Assembly (NCBI GenBank): GCA_020635715.1
Contig: JACJZG010000008.1
Span: 92,908 to 156,907, forward strand
Length of the DNA: 64,000 nucleotides
Origin: Flavobacteriales bacterium
GTDB lineage: Bacteria > Bacteroidota > Bacteroidia > Flavobacteriales_F > PHOS-HE28
Reading direction: 5' to 3'
Position 1 is the stretch's first letter; every line of letters begins with the position of its first letter. A program made the position numbers and the translations under genes. Under the pieces are notes generated by a model that had not been told where the DNA came from, made no database searches, and saw only the letters and a program-made list of their open reading frames with translations. Of this stretch, positions 42,385 to 50,475 are shown in pieces.

Positions 42385-43260
42385 TCAGCTCCAGTGCAGG
42401 TCCTCGGAGTTCATGCGAAGGTAGCGGCGCACCGCGAACCAGGTGGAGGTCAGGGAGATCAACAGGCCCAGCACCAGCACCCCCGCGAAGAGCAGGGCCA
42501 GGGTGGGCATGTCCGTGAAGGCCAGCAGGTCCGGCATGTAGCGGTTGGTGAGCTGCAACAGGCCTACCAACAGGCCGATCGCCAGTACCGAACCCACGAT
42601 GCCCTGCCAGAGGCTCTGGCCCAGAAAGGGTCGCTTGATGAACCATTGTGTGGCACCCACCAGGTGCATGGTGCGGATCAGGAAGCGTTTGCTGTAGATG
42701 GCCAGTCGGATCGTGTTGTTGATCAAGGCGATCGCGACGAACAACAGCAGCACCGAGAAGCCCAGGACCAGGAGGCCCATCTTGTTCACGTTGGCGTCGA
42801 TGTTCTCCACCACGGCCGCGTTGTAGGCCACCTCCTGCACGCGCTGGTCCTTCTTCAACTGCTCCACGATCCACTTCAGGCTGTCGGCCTGCGCATGGTC
42901 CGCGTTCAAGCGCAGTTCCACCGAGGGGAGAAGGGGGTTGCTGCCCAGCACGCCGAGGAAGTCCTCTCCAAGGTCCTGCTTCAGTTGCTCAGCGGCCTCA
43001 TCGGCGGTCACATAGCGCGTCTCCTTGGCGTACGGCTCGGTGTCCAGCTCCTTGCGGAACTGCATGATGTCCACCTCCTTCAGGTCACGTTTCAGAAAGA
43101 GCTCCACCCGCACGTTCTCCTTGAAATAACGCTCCAGCGCGCGGGCATTGAGGACCAGGAAGCCCAATACCCCCAGCATGAAGAGCACCAGGGCGATGCC
43201 GACCACCGTGCTCACGTTGGACGTGCGGGTGCGGGACCTCAGGTAGCGCTGGTCGCTCAT
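42385..43260 (-). CDS. ftsX: Cell division protein FtsX (permease-like)
   Basis: A 291-residue membrane protein of the FtsX family, which with the ATPase FtsE regulates cell-wall hydrolases at division. There is a cytoplasmic N-terminus and first helix (VGIALVLFMLGVLGFLVLNA). An extracellular domain (about 60-170) contains VRVELFLKRDLKEVDIMQF and TRYVTADEAAEQLKQDLGED. Three more helices follow (LLVLGFSVLLLFVAIALINN, LWQGIVGSVLAIGLLVGLLQ, LALLFAGVLVLGLLISLTST). The ATG at 43260 (MSDQRYLRSRT) is supported by the -7 box 6 nt upstream; the longer frame crosses that box and the palindrome. ftsE is not in the window. Confidence 0.94.
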   Translation of the reverse strand: MSDQRYLRSRTRTSNVSTVVGIALVLFMLGVLGFLVLNARALERYFKENVRVELFLKRDLKEVDIMQFRKELDTEPYAKETRYVTADEAAEQLKQDLGEDFLGVLGSNPLLPSVELRLNADHAQADSLKWIVEQLKKDQRVQEVAYNAAVVENIDANVNKMGLLVLGFSVLLLFVAIALINNTIRLAIYSKRFLIRTMHLVGATQWFIKRPFLGQSLWQGIVGSVLAIGLLVGLLQLTNRYMPDLLAFTDMPTLALLFAGVLVLGLLISLTSTWFAVRRYLRMNSEDLHWS

Positions 43261-43266
43261 GGTCGG

Positions 43267-43274
43267 CGAAAGTA
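43267..43274 (-). promoter_or_regulatory. -7 box (TACTTTCG) of ftsX
   Basis: On the minus strand TACTTTCG ends 6 nt before the ftsX ATG. Its first four bases are inside the left arm of the perfect inverted repeat at 43271-43300. Confidence 0.5.
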
Positions 43275-43300
43275 AGGGCGATGCACACATCGCCCTTACT
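43271..43300. promoter_or_regulatory. Perfect 13-bp inverted repeat between ftsX and leuS
   Basis: AGTAAGGGCGATG (43271-43283) and CATCGCCCTTACT (43288-43300) are exact complements separated by CACA. The element sits in the 106-nt divergent gap and overlaps the ftsX -7 box, so it could be an operator or a hairpin at the 5' end of an RNA. No coding explanation exists. Confidence 0.6.
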
Positions 43301-43339
43301 TGCGCCGTACCGATAGTCCTCCGTGGCCAGCCCACCTTC

Positions 43340-43347
43340 TACCTTCG
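43340..43347 (+). promoter_or_regulatory. -7 box (TACCTTCG) of leuS
   Basis: TACCTTCG lies 19 nt upstream of the leuS ATG in the divergent gap with ftsX. Confidence 0.5.
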
Positions 43348-43366
43348 CGCTCAGTAGGAAGGCACC

Positions 43367-46360
43367 ATGCAGTACGATCACAAGGGCATCGAAGGGAAGT
43401 GGCAGGATGAATGGCGCAGACGCGGCACCTACCGCGTGAGCAACGATCCATCGAAGCCGAAGTATTACGTGCTGGATATGTTTCCCTATCCCAGCGGGGC
43501 AGGCCTGCATGTCGGGCACCCGCTCGGCTACATCGCCAGCGACATCGTGGCGCGCTACAAGCGCCTGTGCGGCTTCAACGTGCTGCACCCCATGGGCTAC
43601 GACAGCTTCGGCCTGCCCGCCGAGCAATACGCCATCCAGACGGGTCAGCACCCGGCGAAGACCACCGAGGAGAACACCGCGCGCTACCGGCAACAGCTCG
43701 ACGCCATCGGCTTCAGCTTCGATTGGGAGCGCCAGGTATTCACCAGCGATCCGTCCTATTACAAGTGGACACAGTGGATCTTCCTGCAGCTCTTCGATAG
43801 CTGGTACGATGCCAAGGCCGACAAGGCGAGACCGATCAGCGAACTGATCGCCTGTTTCGAGAAGGATGGCAGCACGGGCCAGGACACGAGCGTCCTCACC
43901 GGCGACATCGAGGAGTTCGTCGGTGGCTTCTCTGCCGATGAGTGGAACGGCTTCCACGAGGGCACGAAGCAGTTGATCCTCGGCCATTTCCGGCTGGCCT
44001 ACCGCAGCGAGGCCTGGGTGAACTGGTGTCCTGCCTTGGGCACGGTGCTCGCCAACGACGAGGTGAAGGACGGCGTGAGCGAACGCGGCGGTCACCCCGT
44101 GGAACGCAAGCGGATGCCACAATGGAGCATGCGCATCACCGCCTACGCGCAACGGCTGCTCGATGGCTTGGATGCACTGGACTGGAGCGATAGCATCAAA
44201 GAAGCACAGCGGAACTGGATCGGTAGGAGTGAAGGGGCGACCGTCCGTTTCCCACTGGGCGATGACTTCATTGAGGTCTTCACCACACGGCCGGACACGC
44301 TCTTCGGTGTCAGCTTCATCACGCTCGCACCGGAGCATGTGCTCGTGGGCAAGTTCACCACCGCCGACCACAAGGCCGAGGTGATGGCATACGTGGAAAA
44401 GGCGAAGAACCGCAGCGAACGCGAGCGCCAGGCCGAGGTGGATAAGGTGAGCGGCGTGTTCACCGGCAGCTACGCGAAGCATCCGTTCACCGGCGCCGAG
44501 GTGCCCGTATGGGTGGGCGATTACGTGCTCGCTGGCTACGGTACTGGCGCGGTGATGGCCGTGCCCGGCGGCGACCAGCGCGACTGGCGCTTCGCGAAGC
44601 ACTTCGGCCTGCCCATCATCGCGGTGACCGAGGGTGCTGATGTGGATAAGGAGGCCGATGAACGCAAGGACGCGACGATCAGTAGCGAAGGCTTTCTCAA
44701 GGGCTTGAAGGTGCCGCAGGCGATCACCCGCGCGATCCAGGAATTGGAGAAGCTCGGTGCCGGGGAAGGCCGCATCAACTTCCGCCTGCGCGATGCCGCA
44801 TTCGGCCGCCAACGCTATTGGGGCGAGCCGATCCCGATCTATTACAAGGACGAGATACCGTACGCGTTGCCCGAGAGCGAGCTGCCGCTGAAGCTCCCGG
44901 AGGTGGACAAGTTCCTGCCGACGGAGGACGGCGAACCACCGCTCGCGCGTGCCACCAACTGGAACTACCAGGGCCATCCGTTGGAAACGACGACCATGCC
45001 CGGTTGGGCCGGCAGCAGCTGGTACTTCCTGCGCTACATGGACCCGCATAATGCGGAGCGCTTCGCCTCACCCGAGGCCATCAACTATTGGCAGCAGATC
45101 GACCTCTACCTGGGCGGCAGCGAGCACGCCACCGGCCACCTGCTCTACTTCCGCTTCTGGACCAAGTTCCTGCACGACCGCGGCTGGATCCCCTTCGACG
45201 AGCCCGCGAAGAAGCTCGTGAACCAAGGGATGATCCAAGGGGTGTCACGAACAGCATACGTGTACAAGCTCTCCTGGGCAATGATTGCCACAACGGCGGC
45301 TTCGTACTCCGGCCCAACCATTCCGTTGAATGCTGCCCCTACGGTTCTTGTTCCGGAAGAAGTCTATCTCGCGATGAAGGAAGGGACACTGACTGAACAA
45401 CAAAGTGATCGGCTACATGAGATTGAGAGAGAGGCAACCCGTTTGGTGAAAGATCAGTTACCTGGTCATGCTGGTAGGTTGTTTGTTCCAGGTGTGGAAG
45501 GAGGAGCAGTTGCCTTTCCGATGAATGTGGATATTGACTTGGTTGATGAAAAGGGTGTTCTTGATATCGGTAGGTTCAAGTCATGGAGGGCTGAAAATGC
45601 GACAACATTGACTTGGGATGACTCGCCTTATGTGTGTGTTCCGTTTGTCGAGAAGATGTCCAAGTCAAAGTTCAACGTGGTCAACCCCGACGACATCATT
45701 TCAAAGTACGGTGCCGACACCCTTCGTCTTTACGAGATGTTCCTGGGCCCCTTAGAGCAGAGCAAGCCCTGGGACACCAACGGCATCGAGGGCACCTTCC
45801 GTTTCCTGCGGAAGTTCTGGAACCTGTTCTTCAGCGGAGACGGTGTAGCGTCGACCCACGGGGTCGACCTACCCACCGTTACCAATGACCCCCCCACCAA
45901 GGCCGAGCTGAAAGTCCTGCACGCCACCCTGAAGAAGGTGAGCGAGGACATCGAGAAGATGAGCTTCAACACCAGCGTGGCGCAGTTCATGATCGCGGTG
46001 AACGAGCTGGGTGCGCTCAAGTGCCACAAGCGCGACATCCTCGAACCCATGACCATCGCCCTGGCACCCTTCGCCCCGCACATCGCCGAGGAATTGTGGG
46101 AGAAACTGGGTCATGCCGAGAGTATCACCACCGCCGCATGGCCGAAGTTCGATCCGCAATACCTGGTGGAGGACAACTTCAGCTACCCCATCAGCTTCAA
46201 CGGAAAGACGCGCCTGCAGCTGGAGTTCCCCATCGCCCTGGGCAAGGAGGAGGTGGAGGCGGCTGTATTGGCCAACCCAGAGGTACAAGCCAAGCTCGAA
46301 GGCAAGGCGCCCAAGAAGGTGATCGTGGTGCCCAAACGCATCGTCAATATCGTGGTATGA
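43367..46360 (+). CDS. leuS: Leucyl-tRNA synthetase
   Basis: A 997-residue class I synthetase that charges tRNA-Leu. HIGH-type motif HVGH is at residues 48-51 (FPYPSGAGLHVGHPLGYIAS). The editing domain shows VFTTRPDTLFGVSFITLAPE and GTGAVMAVPGGDQRDW. Then come FGRQRYWGEPIPIYY and LGGSEHATGHLLYFRFW. The KMSKS loop is KMSKSKFNVVNPDD at about 762-775. The ends are collinear with Bacteroidota LeuRS, but residues about 625-760 (between GMIQG and KMSKS) are encoded by DNA of about 45% GC against up to about 70% elsewhere, with different codon use and extra length. It looks like a replaced segment. The frame is intact. Confidence 0.96.
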   Translation: MQYDHKGIEGKWQDEWRRRGTYRVSNDPSKPKYYVLDMFPYPSGAGLHVGHPLGYIASDIVARYKRLCGFNVLHPMGYDSFGLPAEQYAIQTGQHPAKTTEENTARYRQQLDAIGFSFDWERQVFTSDPSYYKWTQWIFLQLFDSWYDAKADKARPISELIACFEKDGSTGQDTSVLTGDIEEFVGGFSADEWNGFHEGTKQLILGHFRLAYRSEAWVNWCPALGTVLANDEVKDGVSERGGHPVERKRMPQWSMRITAYAQRLLDGLDALDWSDSIKEAQRNWIGRSEGATVRFPLGDDFIEVFTTRPDTLFGVSFITLAPEHVLVGKFTTADHKAEVMAYVEKAKNRSERERQAEVDKVSGVFTGSYAKHPFTGAEVPVWVGDYVLAGYGTGAVMAVPGGDQRDWRFAKHFGLPIIAVTEGADVDKEADERKDATISSEGFLKGLKVPQAITRAIQELEKLGAGEGRINFRLRDAAFGRQRYWGEPIPIYYKDEIPYALPESELPLKLPEVDKFLPTEDGEPPLARATNWNYQGHPLETTTMPGWAGSSWYFLRYMDPHNAERFASPEAINYWQQIDLYLGGSEHATGHLLYFRFWTKFLHDRGWIPFDEPAKKLVNQGMIQGVSRTAYVYKLSWAMIATTAASYSGPTIPLNAAPTVLVPEEVYLAMKEGTLTEQQSDRLHEIEREATRLVKDQLPGHAGRLFVPGVEGGAVAFPMNVDIDLVDEKGVLDIGRFKSWRAENATTLTWDDSPYVCVPFVEKMSKSKFNVVNPDDIISKYGADTLRLYEMFLGPLEQSKPWDTNGIEGTFRFLRKFWNLFFSGDGVASTHGVDLPTVTNDPPTKAELKVLHATLKKVSEDIEKMSFNTSVAQFMIAVNELGALKCHKRDILEPMTIALAPFAPHIAEELWEKLGHAESITTAAWPKFDPQYLVEDNFSYPISFNGKTRLQLEFPIALGKEEVEAAVLANPEVQAKLEGKAPKKVIVVPKRIVNIVV
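45240..45655 (+). other. Low-GC mosaic segment inside leuS
   Basis: Inside the intact leuS frame, from just after the GMIQG motif to just before KMSKS, base composition drops (27 of 60 G/C in 45541-45600; 42 of 60 in 43561-43620). Codons such as TTG, GAA, AGA and GTT become common. The protein here (SWAMIATTAASYSGPTIPLN, LTEQQSDRLHEIEREATRLV) does not look like the short linker I know from related synthetases. It probably came by homologous recombination from another lineage. Confidence 0.65.
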
Positions 46361-46371
46361 GCGCGCTACTG

Positions 46372-46496
46372 GCTACTGGCTCCTGGCTATTGGCTGGTTC
46401 GTGCGCTTCGGCACGTAGGAGCCTGCCTCAAGGCATGGCTGAACTCCTTTCGCCTTGCGATAAGGGGCCAGTAGCCAATAGCCAGGAGCCAGTAGC
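46372..46496. repeat. 24-bp long-range inverted repeat after leuS
   Basis: The 24-nt arm at 46372-46395 (GCTACTGGCTCCTGGCTATT then GGCT) is the exact reverse complement of 46473-46496. The 77-nt interior can form smaller hairpins, for example GTGC/GCAC and AGGAG/CTCCT. Within the arms a TGGCTA/TGGCTC unit repeats. It starts 11 nt after the leuS stop, so it might terminate leuS transcription, or be a REP-like or mobile remnant. The rest of the 182-nt gap holds no gene. Confidence 0.7.
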
Positions 46497-46542
46497 AAAC
46501 AAGCCAGCAGCGCATTGGCACCCCGTTTGCATTCCCCAGGCC

Positions 46543-47358
46543 ATGGCACGTTCGACCACCTTCCTGCTGGCCGGTCTCGCCCTGTTGACCATGGGCTTCG
46601 GCCAGGCCAAGAACCCTGTGGCCACGACCGCCACGGAGTTCAATCAATTGCGCGACCTGAAGTTCGATTCCTTCAAGCCGGGCGAGAAGCTGACCTATGT
46701 GGTGCACTACGGCTGGCTCAATGCCGGTGAAGCGGTGGTGGAGCTGAAGGAAGGCACCCGCGACATCGCCGGCCGCAAGGTGTGGGTGGCCACCGGCACG
46801 GGCCGCAGCCTCGGCGCCTTCAATACCTTCTACAAGGTGGACGACCACTACGAGACCCACTTCGATGCGAAGGGCGTCTTCCCCTATGCCTTCATCCGCC
46901 GCGTGAGCGAGGGCGGTTACGAGTTCAGCCAGGACTATGTGTACAACCAGGTGAAGGGCGAGGTGACCACCCAGAAGAAGGAAACACACAAGGTGCCCGC
47001 CAGCGTCCAGGACATGCTCAGCGCCTTCTACTTCGCCCGCACCATCGACTTCGCCAATGCGAAGGAGGGCGACATCTTCACCATCGAGACCTTCATGGAC
47101 GATGAGCTCTGGCCGCTGCGCATGAAGTACATGGGCAAGGAGACCATCAAATTGCGCAACGGCAAGTACCGCTGCCTCAAGTTCCAGCCGGTGGTGCAGG
47201 AGGGACGCATCTTCAAGGGCAACGACGACCTGAACGTGTGGATCACCGACGACGGCAACCGGATCCCGGTGCTGGCGCAGGCCAAAGTGCTTGTGGGTTC
47301 GATCAAGATGGAGCTGTCGGACTACGAGGGGCTGAACCATCCGATCGCCAAGGAGTGA
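46543..47358 (+). CDS. DUF3108 exported protein
   Basis: A 271-residue exported protein. Start ATG 46543 gives the signal peptide MARSTTFLLAGLALLTMGFG. The mature part is the DUF3108 beta-rich domain: FKPGEKLTYVVHYGWLNAGE at the start, VWVATGTGRSLGAFNTFYKV, GGYEFSQDYVYNQVKGEVTT, DMLSAFYFARTIDF and CLKFQPVVQEGRIFKGNDDL, ending in KMELSDYEGLNHPIAK. These proteins are periplasmic and of unknown role. The long upstream frame passes through leuS and the inverted repeat and is not coding. The M23 peptidase gene follows 93 nt downstream, as in many Bacteroidota. Confidence 0.9.
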   Translation: MARSTTFLLAGLALLTMGFGQAKNPVATTATEFNQLRDLKFDSFKPGEKLTYVVHYGWLNAGEAVVELKEGTRDIAGRKVWVATGTGRSLGAFNTFYKVDDHYETHFDAKGVFPYAFIRRVSEGGYEFSQDYVYNQVKGEVTTQKKETHKVPASVQDMLSAFYFARTIDFANAKEGDIFTIETFMDDELWPLRMKYMGKETIKLRNGKYRCLKFQPVVQEGRIFKGNDDLNVWITDDGNRIPVLAQAKVLVGSIKMELSDYEGLNHPIAKE

Positions 47359-47451
47359 CCTTGTGAACCCCACCGGGTGAACAACCCGCCGTGGATAGGA
47401 TGTGACCGCCGGTGATGGTGGCGCAGGGCCCATGGTGTTCCTTGCACTCCC

Positions 47452-48726
47452 ATGGTCTGGTGGAAGAAAGGGTTGGTGGCGTTGGCCGCAACGGGCGGGG
47501 TTGGCTTGTTCTTCTTATCCGTGGACATCAGTCCACATGTGGAGTACACCCCGGACCCGGAGCCGGTCGCGGTGGAGGACACGATCCCATCCCCTCCGGA
47601 TGCCTATGGTATCCCGATGGCCGGCTATGTGCTGGAGCATGGCTCCATGAAACGCGGTGACACTTTCGGTGGCCTGCTGAACGCACGTGGCGTCGATCAG
47701 AACCTCATCCACGGTCTGGTCGAGCTCGCACTGCCGCACTTCGATGTTCGTCGGATGCGGCTCGGCCATCCCTATGCCTTCATCTTCGACGAGGAGAACA
47801 CCCTGAGCCCGGAGTACTTCGTGTACGAGGCCGATGCCGTGCATTACGTGGTCTTCCACCTGCATGATAGCGTGGGGGTCACCGTGGGTGAGCGACCCGT
47901 GAAGGTGGAGGAAAGGAGCATCGCCTGTTCAGTGACGGGTGCGCTGTACAACGACCTGGCGAGGGTCGGTGCGGATCCGCAGCTCGCCATGCAACTCGCC
48001 GATGTCTTCGCCTGGACCGTGGACTTCTACCGGATCCAGAAGGATGACATGTTCTCGGTGGTCTACCAGGAGAAGACCGTTGATGGCGAACCCTACGGGG
48101 CGCCGGAGATCGTGGGCGCACGCTACATCAGTGGGGGCACCGTGAGGGAGGCCTACCTCTTCGCCCAAGGCGATGGCAAGGAGTCCTACTATGACGATGA
48201 GGGCCGCAGCATGCGCAAGGCCTTCCTGCAGGCGCCGCTCAAGTTCAGCCGGATCTCCAGTGGCTTCAGCTCCAGACGCCTGCATCCCGTTCAGAAGGTG
48301 ATGAAAGCACACCTGGGCACGGACTACGCTGCACCCTATGGCACGCCGATCCTGGCCGTGGGGGATGGCATCGTGGAGAAGGCGGGCCGTACCGGGGGCA
48401 ATGGCAACTTCGTGAAGATCCGCCACAACGGCACCTACAGCACCCAATACCTGCACATGCGCAAGATCCTGGTGAAGCAGGGCCAGGCCGTGCAGCAGGG
48501 CCAGGTGATCGGGGAGGTGGGGAGCACCGGTCTGGCCACCGGGCCGCATGTCTGCTTCCGCTTCTGGAAGAACGGCGTGCAGGTGGACCACCGCCGGGAG
48601 GAGTTCCCGAACACGGAACCGCTGGATGCGGAACGCATGCCCGCCTTCGAGGCTTTCAAGGCGCCGGTGCGCGCTGAGCTCTTCGCCGCCGAGAAGGTGG
48701 CCAGGGGCCGGGTGGTGAACTTCTGA
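47452..48726 (+). CDS. M23-family metallopeptidase, membrane-anchored
   Basis: A 424-residue LytM-type peptidase of the periplasm. One N-terminal helix (GLVALAATGGVGLFFLSVDI) is followed by an OapA/LysM-like region (MKRGDTFGGLLNARGVDQNL), and the catalytic domain covers about 265-405. The first zinc motif H287-x3-D291 is intact (AHLGTDYAAPYGTPILAVGD) and YSTQYLHMRKILVKQGQAVQ is present. The second motif, usually H-x-H, reads H366-V-C368 (GLATGPHVCFRFWKNGVQVD). This HVC form is one I recall from other Bacteroidota, so it may be a lineage trait, with Cys as ligand or an inactive regulator. It follows a DUF3108 gene. Confidence 0.92.
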   Translation: MVWWKKGLVALAATGGVGLFFLSVDISPHVEYTPDPEPVAVEDTIPSPPDAYGIPMAGYVLEHGSMKRGDTFGGLLNARGVDQNLIHGLVELALPHFDVRRMRLGHPYAFIFDEENTLSPEYFVYEADAVHYVVFHLHDSVGVTVGERPVKVEERSIACSVTGALYNDLARVGADPQLAMQLADVFAWTVDFYRIQKDDMFSVVYQEKTVDGEPYGAPEIVGARYISGGTVREAYLFAQGDGKESYYDDEGRSMRKAFLQAPLKFSRISSGFSSRRLHPVQKVMKAHLGTDYAAPYGTPILAVGDGIVEKAGRTGGNGNFVKIRHNGTYSTQYLHMRKILVKQGQAVQQGQVIGEVGSTGLATGPHVCFRFWKNGVQVDHRREEFPNTEPLDAERMPAFEAFKAPVRAELFAAEKVARGRVVNF

Positions 48727-48886
48727 GGACCGGTCCGGGGAGCGCCGACCCTCCTTCGGCACATGAACGGTCACCCGATCCATCGATGTTGGCCAGTCGT
48801 TCGTCGAAGCCTGGTGATCCTGTGTCGAGTTCCTGGCACTTCCGGGGATCGGGCCCCGTAGACAGCCGACACCAGATCACATCCCC

Positions 48887-49018
48887 ATGGAAACGAAGTA
48901 CCGCACCCTCCTGCAAGCCGCTGTGATGATCCTCATCCTCGCGGTGGTCATTATCAACCACAGCAGCGAGAAGGCCGAACAGGCCATCGCCCAGAAGACG
49001 AGCCACGCGCACCGCTGA
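48887..49018 (+). CDS. 43-residue single-helix membrane protein, tentative
   Basis: A short frame METKYRTLLQAAVMILILAV then VIINHSSEKAEQAIAQKTSH and AHR. It has a basic start, one strong membrane helix and a charged tail, a credible layout for a small bitopic protein. Codon use resembles neighbours. There is no clear promoter box and I recognise no family, so it could be spurious. It lies in the 310-nt space between the M23 peptidase and a convergent minus-strand gene; the rest of that space shows nothing else. Confidence 0.45.
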   Translation: METKYRTLLQAAVMILILAVVIINHSSEKAEQAIAQKTSHAHR

Positions 49019-49036
49019 GCGGGCCTTGCAGATCGA

Positions 49037-49909
49037 TCAAGGCTGCCATTCGGGACGGTTGAACCGAAGCCGTTCCAGCCGTTCATCACCCATGCCGATC
49101 GCGGCACGGCGTTCTGCATGGCCGGGTAACATATCTTCCGGACGCAATCCCGAAAAGATCCCATAGGGGAACTTCTCGTTGCGGTGGTTCGCAAGGTCAT
49201 CGAACGGTATGGCGTAGAACACGGGATAGACCAGGCCTCGCTTCAACCAGCGTTTGAATGCCTTTTCATTCGCCGTTGTCAGCTCCGTGGAACAGTGTAT
49301 GATGAATGTTTCGAACTCAGAATTGATGCCGTATTCCGCGATGGAAGGAACTTGAAGCTCCCCGTTCAAGAATCGCTTCAAGAGTGCATCATGTTCCGCG
49401 ATCAGCGAGGCATAGCGTGCTGTTCGGGTTTCCGTATCACCGGGGTTCTCAACCATGGCCTGATGTCGTCGGTTCAGCTCCGTTGTCGGTGTCGGTATCC
49501 CCGGGTTTGGTCCATTCGCATAATGTTGCATGGTATCCCAGCGAGCCAGGCAATCGTTCACCACCCGCCCGTACCATGCAGAGTCCAATGCGGTTCGTAG
49601 TGCAGGAGGTGCGAAGCTCATCCAGGCAAGATCCGATCGTTGTTCAACGCTCCGCAAATAGGACCTGTGCGCAGTAGCGGTATCGCCGATCGAGGCCAGG
49701 CAAATGGCACGCGCAACGGTCTCTGTAGGCATCAATCCATAGCGCTTATCCAGCTTGTTGAGCAGGTCAAGCGCTTCGTCGTATCTGCCGCCTACCATGT
49801 GCTCCTGCACCACGAGCGATCGCTGATGGTATCGGATGTAGTTCTGCCCCTGACCACCGACCGTGGCGCACAGCAGATATAGGACAGGCAGGATCCTTCG
49901 GTTCCACAT
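49037..49909 (-). CDS. Secreted hypothetical protein, accessory
   Basis: A 290-residue exported protein with signal peptide MWNRRILPVLYLLCATVGGQ. The mature part is mostly helical (YDEALDLLNKLDKRYGLMPT, ETVARAICLASIGDTATAHR), reminiscent of TPR-like units, then a Glu/Arg-rich stretch (RHQAMVENPGDTETRTARYA, LIAEHDALLKRFLNGELQVP). No catalytic motif or known family is evident. Base composition is lower than in the neighbouring housekeeping genes (about half G/C in several lines), and together with the ispG-end duplication immediately upstream it suggests an accessory patch. Its start is preceded by AACATTCG 4 nt upstream, a poor match to the box seen elsewhere. Confidence 0.6.
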   Translation of the reverse strand: MWNRRILPVLYLLCATVGGQGQNYIRYHQRSLVVQEHMVGGRYDEALDLLNKLDKRYGLMPTETVARAICLASIGDTATAHRSYLRSVEQRSDLAWMSFAPPALRTALDSAWYGRVVNDCLARWDTMQHYANGPNPGIPTPTTELNRRHQAMVENPGDTETRTARYASLIAEHDALLKRFLNGELQVPSIAEYGINSEFETFIIHCSTELTTANEKAFKRWLKRGLVYPVFYAIPFDDLANHRNEKFPYGIFSGLRPEDMLPGHAERRAAIGMGDERLERLRFNRPEWQP

Positions 49910-49957
49910 GGTGCGAATGTTGATCGAAGCTAGGTAGGCCGGGCAAATGCTTCAATG

Positions 49958-50055
49958 CTCCGCCACCTCCACCCGATCCACGTGGCTGCGGATCAGCTCG
50001 ATCAGCTCGTCCATGGCCTGTGCGCTGGGCACGTTGCGCTTCACCACTTCCTTCT
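49958..50055 (-). pseudogene. Duplicated 3' end of ispG (remnant)
   Basis: These 98 bases match 50479-50576, the end of ispG, with 7 mismatches (about 93% identity) and no gap. Both copies have the same orientation, 521 bp apart. Translated, it still reads KEVVKRNVPSAQAMDELIEL then IRSHVDRVEVAEH and a stop, with G-to-V and W-to-R changes relative to the intact gene (SHGDWVEVAE). It has no start and is cut off at 50056 exactly where the insert gene's stop begins. It looks like the displaced old end of ispG. Confidence 0.85.
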
Positions 50056-50057
50056 GC

Positions 50058-50450
50058 TCAGTTTTCCAATGAGGCTAGTCCCATTACCGCCAAGGCAAGA
50101 ACAAGTGCTAGGAAGTATCCAATGCCCCCTCGATACACTGCCAGATGATAGGGAGATGCTTGTTTGGAATTCCTGTAACGCCAAGCAATGAGACCCGCGA
50201 TCACGGGAGCTATGACTACGTTGAATGCGAGACCGATGGAGGCCATGCCTGACCACTCCCAGAAAGCGGCCGTCGAAATGATGAGTAATAGTCCTCCGTA
50301 CATCACGAAGAGAAGGAACACGGACGCGTATGGTGGATCCACAACATGCTTATAGAGCATACCCCGCGCTACGTACAGATAGCACGCAAGCCCCAGCAGC
50401 GGCAAGGCGAGATGTATCGCGCAGAACACGACCATTTCTTGCATTGGCAT
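50058..50450 (-). CDS. Four-helix membrane protein in the ispG-end insert
   Basis: A 130-residue protein with about four membrane helices (VVFCAIHLALPLLGLACYLY, ASVFLLFVMYGGLLLIISTA, IGLAFNVVIAPVIAGLIAWR, GGIGYFLALVLALAVMGLAS). I do not recognise the family. It occupies nearly the whole of the 423-bp insert between the real ispG end and its duplicated remnant. Base composition is about 50-58% G/C, lower than ispG itself. The gene starts 25 nt after the ispG stop on the same strand, so it is probably transcribed with ispG. It has no integrase or transposase; if it is a cassette cargo the mobility function was supplied elsewhere. Confidence 0.7.
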   Translation of the reverse strand: MPMQEMVVFCAIHLALPLLGLACYLYVARGMLYKHVVDPPYASVFLLFVMYGGLLLIISTAAFWEWSGMASIGLAFNVVIAPVIAGLIAWRYRNSKQASPYHLAVYRGGIGYFLALVLALAVMGLASLEN

Positions 50451-50475
50451 TGCGATGATATACTTGGGAACCGAC

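Noticed and set aside
43085..45049. 654-codon open frame on the minus strand
   Set aside because: Antisense to leuS and overlapping the ftsX promoter; no domain or signal.
46021..46542. N-terminal extension of the DUF3108 gene
   Set aside because: It would run in another frame through the leuS end and across the inverted repeat; the signal peptide begins at 46543.
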